A stretch of 64,000 bases of DNA, taken from positions 2,232,001-2,296,000 of the forward strand of contig NZ_OZ244657.1 in the NCBI RefSeq assembly GCF_965218685.1, written 5' to 3'. Positions 61,425-64,000 of the stretch are shown in pieces. A program made the position numbers and the translations under genes. Positions within the stretch are counted from its first letter, which is position 1. Every line of letters starts with the position of its first letter. The stretch comes from Thalassobius sp965218685 (GTDB lineage Bacteria; Pseudomonadota; Alphaproteobacteria; Rhodobacterales; Rhodobacteraceae). A model generated the notes under the pieces. It was given only the letters and a program-made list of their open reading frames with translations, was not told where the DNA came from and searched no databases.

Positions 61425-62681
61425 TCAGACCAGCTCGGGTTCGCGGCCGACCTTGGCGGCCAGTTTGCCCACGCTCAGCCCCTGCACAATGATCGAGAAG
61501 ACCACCACCACATAGGTCGCCGTCAGTATCAGCGGTTTCCATTCATTGTCAGGCAGGGCCAGGGCCAGCGCGACCGAGATACCGCCCTTCAGCCCGCCCC
61601 AGGTCATGATCGGAATAACGCCCGGCCCGAACTGGCGCGGCCCGCCCAGCAAAAGGACCGGCACAGCCACGGCGGCCAGACGCGCCACCAAGGCCAGCGC
61701 GATGGCCAGCACTCCGGCTGTCAGATACGAGGCATCAAAGGCGACCGCGAACACCTCGAAGCCGATCAGGAGGAACAGCACGGCGTTCAGGATCTCGTCC
61801 ACCAGCTCCCAGAAGGCATCAACGTATTTGCGGGTTTCCTCGGACATGCCGTGCTTGGTGCCGATGTCGCCGATCAGAAGGCCGGCGCAAACGGCCATGA
61901 TCGGGGCCGAGACATGCAGCCAGACCGCCAGTTCGTACCCGCCAAAGGCCAAGCCCAGGGTCAGCAGCACCTCAAGGGGGTAGTCATCAATCCGGCGCAT
62001 CACCTGGAAAACCAACCAGCCCAGCACGATGCCCAGTACAGCGCCCCCCGCGGCCTCTTGCACGAACAGCGTCACCACGAATTCAGCGTCGGGCGCGTGC
62101 TCGCCGTGGCCGCCCATCGCCGGAAAGGCAATGGCGACCAGCACCAGATAAACCACATAGCCCACACCGTCATTGAACAGGGATTCACCGGCAATCTTGG
62201 TCTCGAGCGATTTGCGCAGGCTGGCCCCGCGCAGAACGCCCATCACCGCCACCGGATCGGTGGGCGAGATCAACGAGCCAAACACCAGCGCCACCATCAG
62301 CGGCATCCCGGTGATCCAGCTGAAGCCCACACCGACGATCGCGGTGGACAGACCCACCCCCAACGTGGCCATCAGCACGACCACTTTCCACTGCGCCCGC
62401 AGGTCCGACAACTTGACGTGCAGCGCTCCGGCGAACAGCAACAGACCCAGCATGCCCTCAAGCAGTGCATCCGAGAAGTCGATACCCAGGATCACGTCCC
62501 GGGCGGTGGTGGCCATACCAAGGCCGGGCAGGAACAGGTCCATCACCAGCACCACGATCGACGCTAAAAGCGAGACAACAAGGATACCGATCGCCGAGGG
62601 CAGTTTCAGGAACAGATAGTTAATGGCACCGAAAGCGCCCGCCAGAACGATCAAAAGCGATGTGATTTGCAGGAAATTCAT
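61425..62681 (-). CDS. Cation:proton antiporter, CPA1/NhaP type
   Basis: A 418-residue inner-membrane protein with about twelve helices. The ion-binding motif SPTDPVAVMG and the ND pair in GESLFNDGVGYV are intact. It exchanges Na+ (or K+) for protons, expected for a marine bacterium. The gene is monocistronic and convergent to the helicase gene. Confidence 0.88.
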   Translation of the reverse strand: MNFLQITSLLIVLAGAFGAINYLFLKLPSAIGILVVSLLASIVVLVMDLFLPGLGMATTARDVILGIDFSDALLEGMLGLLLFAGALHVKLSDLRAQWKVVVLMATLGVGLSTAIVGVGFSWITGMPLMVALVFGSLISPTDPVAVMGVLRGASLRKSLETKIAGESLFNDGVGYVVYLVLVAIAFPAMGGHGEHAPDAEFVVTLFVQEAAGGAVLGIVLGWLVFQVMRRIDDYPLEVLLTLGLAFGGYELAVWLHVSAPIMAVCAGLLIGDIGTKHGMSEETRKYVDAFWELVDEILNAVLFLLIGFEVFAVAFDASYLTAGVLAIALALVARLAAVAVPVLLLGGPRQFGPGVIPIMTWGGLKGGISVALALALPDNEWKPLILTATYVVVVFSIIVQGLSVGKLAAKVGREPELV

Positions 62682-62747
62682 TTTGGACCCGGATAAATAG
62701 AGACTGGTTTTCCTTGGCCTAGCACGCCAAAGGGCGGCGGGACAGGG

Positions 62748-63446
62748 TCAGTGGGGACAAAGATCCATCCAAACGGGCAGATGATCGCTGGCGACGCGGG
62801 CCGGTTGTGCGACATGCACGCCGGTCGCTTCAGCGCGCAGCTCGGGCGAGATCGCGAACCGATCCAGCGGCGCCACGGGCCGAGGCGCGGGAAAGCTGGG
62901 CCGGGCCGGCACAAAGCTTTGCCCTTGCAGCAGCGTGTCCATCGGTCGGTCCGAACCCCATTCGTTGAAATCCCCGGCGATCAGTGTGGGCATGGGCGGC
63001 AGATCGGCCAGCGCCCGCGCGATGGCAGCGACCTGCAGCAGGCGAAAGCGCCGGATCAGCCCAAGATGCACACCGATCACCCGCAGCGGGCCAATCGTTG
63101 TGTCCAGATCGGCGCGGATTGCGCCTCGCGGCTCCAGTCCCGGCAGCTCCAGGTGCGAGGTGCGCAGCAGCCCCACACCCGGCCGCACCAGCATCGCGTT
63201 ACCGTGCCAGCCAAGCGAGCCTCCGGGCTGGCCAAAAGGAAGGATGCTCCAACCGTCATCCTCGATCATTTCATGGGGCAGGGCGGCGGGACGTGGCGGC
63301 AAGCGCTTGTCTGCCTCTTGCAGCACCACGACCTGCGCGCCCAGGTCTGCGATTACACTAAGCGAGCGATCTGGACGCCGCCTCAGGTCCATCCCGACGC
63401 ATTTTTGAAGGTTATAGCTTGCAATGCGGATGCTGGGTGCTCTCAT
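62748..63446 (-). CDS. Endonuclease/exonuclease/phosphatase family protein
   Basis: A 232-residue EEP-fold protein: IRIASYNLQKCVG with the metal-binding Asn, VVVLQEADKR with the catalytic Glu, GVHLGLIRRFRLLQ, GDFNEW and a terminal SDHLPVWMDL. It may be a phosphodiesterase or nuclease; substrate unknown. The start at 63446 (MRAPSIRIASYN) fits the fold; the open frame to 63512 adds 22 residues. Confidence 0.8.
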   Translation of the reverse strand: MRAPSIRIASYNLQKCVGMDLRRRPDRSLSVIADLGAQVVVLQEADKRLPPRPAALPHEMIEDDGWSILPFGQPGGSLGWHGNAMLVRPGVGLLRTSHLELPGLEPRGAIRADLDTTIGPLRVIGVHLGLIRRFRLLQVAAIARALADLPPMPTLIAGDFNEWGSDRPMDTLLQGQSFVPARPSFPAPRPVAPLDRFAISPELRAEATGVHVAQPARVASDHLPVWMDLCPH

Positions 63447-63484
63447 ATTGGGAATACAGCACGCAAAAAAGGGGAAGTCACGAG

Positions 63485-64000
63485 GTGTTCGGCGAACAGG
63501 CATGGCTGACACGGATTATCTGGGTCCTGCTGCTGGCTTTGGCGGCATGGGCGTTGTTGACCTTTCGGTGGTCGCTGGCATTCGTGGCGCTGATGACGCT
63601 GGCCCTGTCCATGGCGCCGGTGCTGTTGGCGCGCTGGGTTCAGGTTACGGTGCCTCCGGGCTTTGTCGCAGCGATCGTCCTGTTTCTTTCGGGGACGTTG
63701 TTCCTTGGGGAAAGCTTTGATTTCTATAACCGGTTCTGGTGGTGGGACATCGCGATGCATGGCGGCAGCGCGGTGGGCTTTGGCCTGATTGGCTTTGTCC
63801 TGATATTCATGATGTTCCAGGGTGACCGCTTTGCTGCTCCGCATGTCGTTATCGCGTTCTTCGCCTTCTGCTTTGCCATGACCGTTGGCGCCATGTGGGA
63901 AATTTTCGAGTTTGTAATGGACCAGCTGTTTGGCCTGAATATGCAAAAATCAGGCCTGCTGGACACGATGGGGGACCTAATCGTCGACACCGCCGGCGCG
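63485..64000 (+). CDS. Membrane protein, DUF2238-like, C-terminus cut off
   Basis: The first 172 residues of a polytopic membrane protein that runs off the right edge. About five helices are visible. The pattern WWDIAMHGGSAVGFG, then AMWEIFEFVMDQ and SGLLDTMGDLIVDTAGA recalls DUF2238/YjdF-type proteins of unknown function. The start is GTG 63485, with AGGGGAAG about ten bases upstream. Confidence 0.7.
   Translation, partial: MFGEQAWLTRIIWVLLLALAAWALLTFRWSLAFVALMTLALSMAPVLLARWVQVTVPPGFVAAIVLFLSGTLFLGESFDFYNRFWWWDIAMHGGSAVGFGLIGFVLIFMMFQGDRFAAPHVVIAFFAFCFAMTVGAMWEIFEFVMDQLFGLNMQKSGLLDTMGDLIVDTAGA

Noticed and set aside
1..64000. tRNA, rRNA, transposase, integrase, CRISPR, prophage
   Set aside because: I looked for these on both strands by motif and found nothing convincing.

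Overview
The window is GC-rich bacterial chromosome, packed with short intergenic gaps and many 4-base start/stop overlaps. Gene content and order (purF-cvpA-radA, surE-pcm-NlpD-like, DUF2849-cysI-cysH-DUF934-fpr, a Hint-domain protein, CO-dehydrogenase-like genes) point to an alphaproteobacterium of the Rhodobacterales, most likely the marine Roseobacter group. No rRNA, tRNA, transposase, integrase, prophage or CRISPR array was found. No stretch longer than 300 bases lacks a gene.

Layout. 1-6860: partial prfC, a 2-oxoglutarate oxygenase, a tandem universal stress protein, a Hint-domain protein, an atypical SDR, arsM and an orphan ABC ATPase. 6988-15095: tatABC and a DUF815 ATPase, converging on a lipoprotein (LysM/M23-like)-pcm-surE block, then an SDR, DUF2199 and purF. 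15262-24336: a long minus-strand housekeeping run read pyrC, pyrE, dnaB, alr, MlaE/MlaF-like transporter genes, a small membrane protein, PqiA-like, radA, cvpA. 24396-30516: an accessory-looking, translationally coupled set of glycosyltransferase and sulfotransferase genes, including one fused protein. 30723-38790: a complete plus-strand cox-type operon (moxR-coxE-xdhC-molybdopterin-binding protein-coxS-coxL-coxM). The AYRGAGR motif and S-L-M order mark it as the form II, CODH-like class.

38978-50131: desaturase, methyltransferase, infC with an apparent AUA start, an acidic membrane-anchored helical protein, the sulfate-assimilation operon with a divergent Lrp-type regulator, tyrS, anmK and a radical SAM gene. 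50381-57860: zwf-pgl, cupin, DUF1097, a secreted protein, eno, a DMT transporter and a GST. 57919-64000: fur, a RES-type toxin-antitoxin pair, a strongly folded leader in front of an rhlE-like DEAD-box helicase, a CPA1 antiporter, an EEP-family protein and a partial DUF2238-like membrane gene.

The best leads are the sulfotransferase/glycosyltransferase cluster, the RES toxin-antitoxin pair with its long antitoxin, the structured leader at 59804-60064, the AUA start of infC, and a small intergenic repeat family present in three copies. Each rests on known families, and I did not find a wholly unprecedented system.
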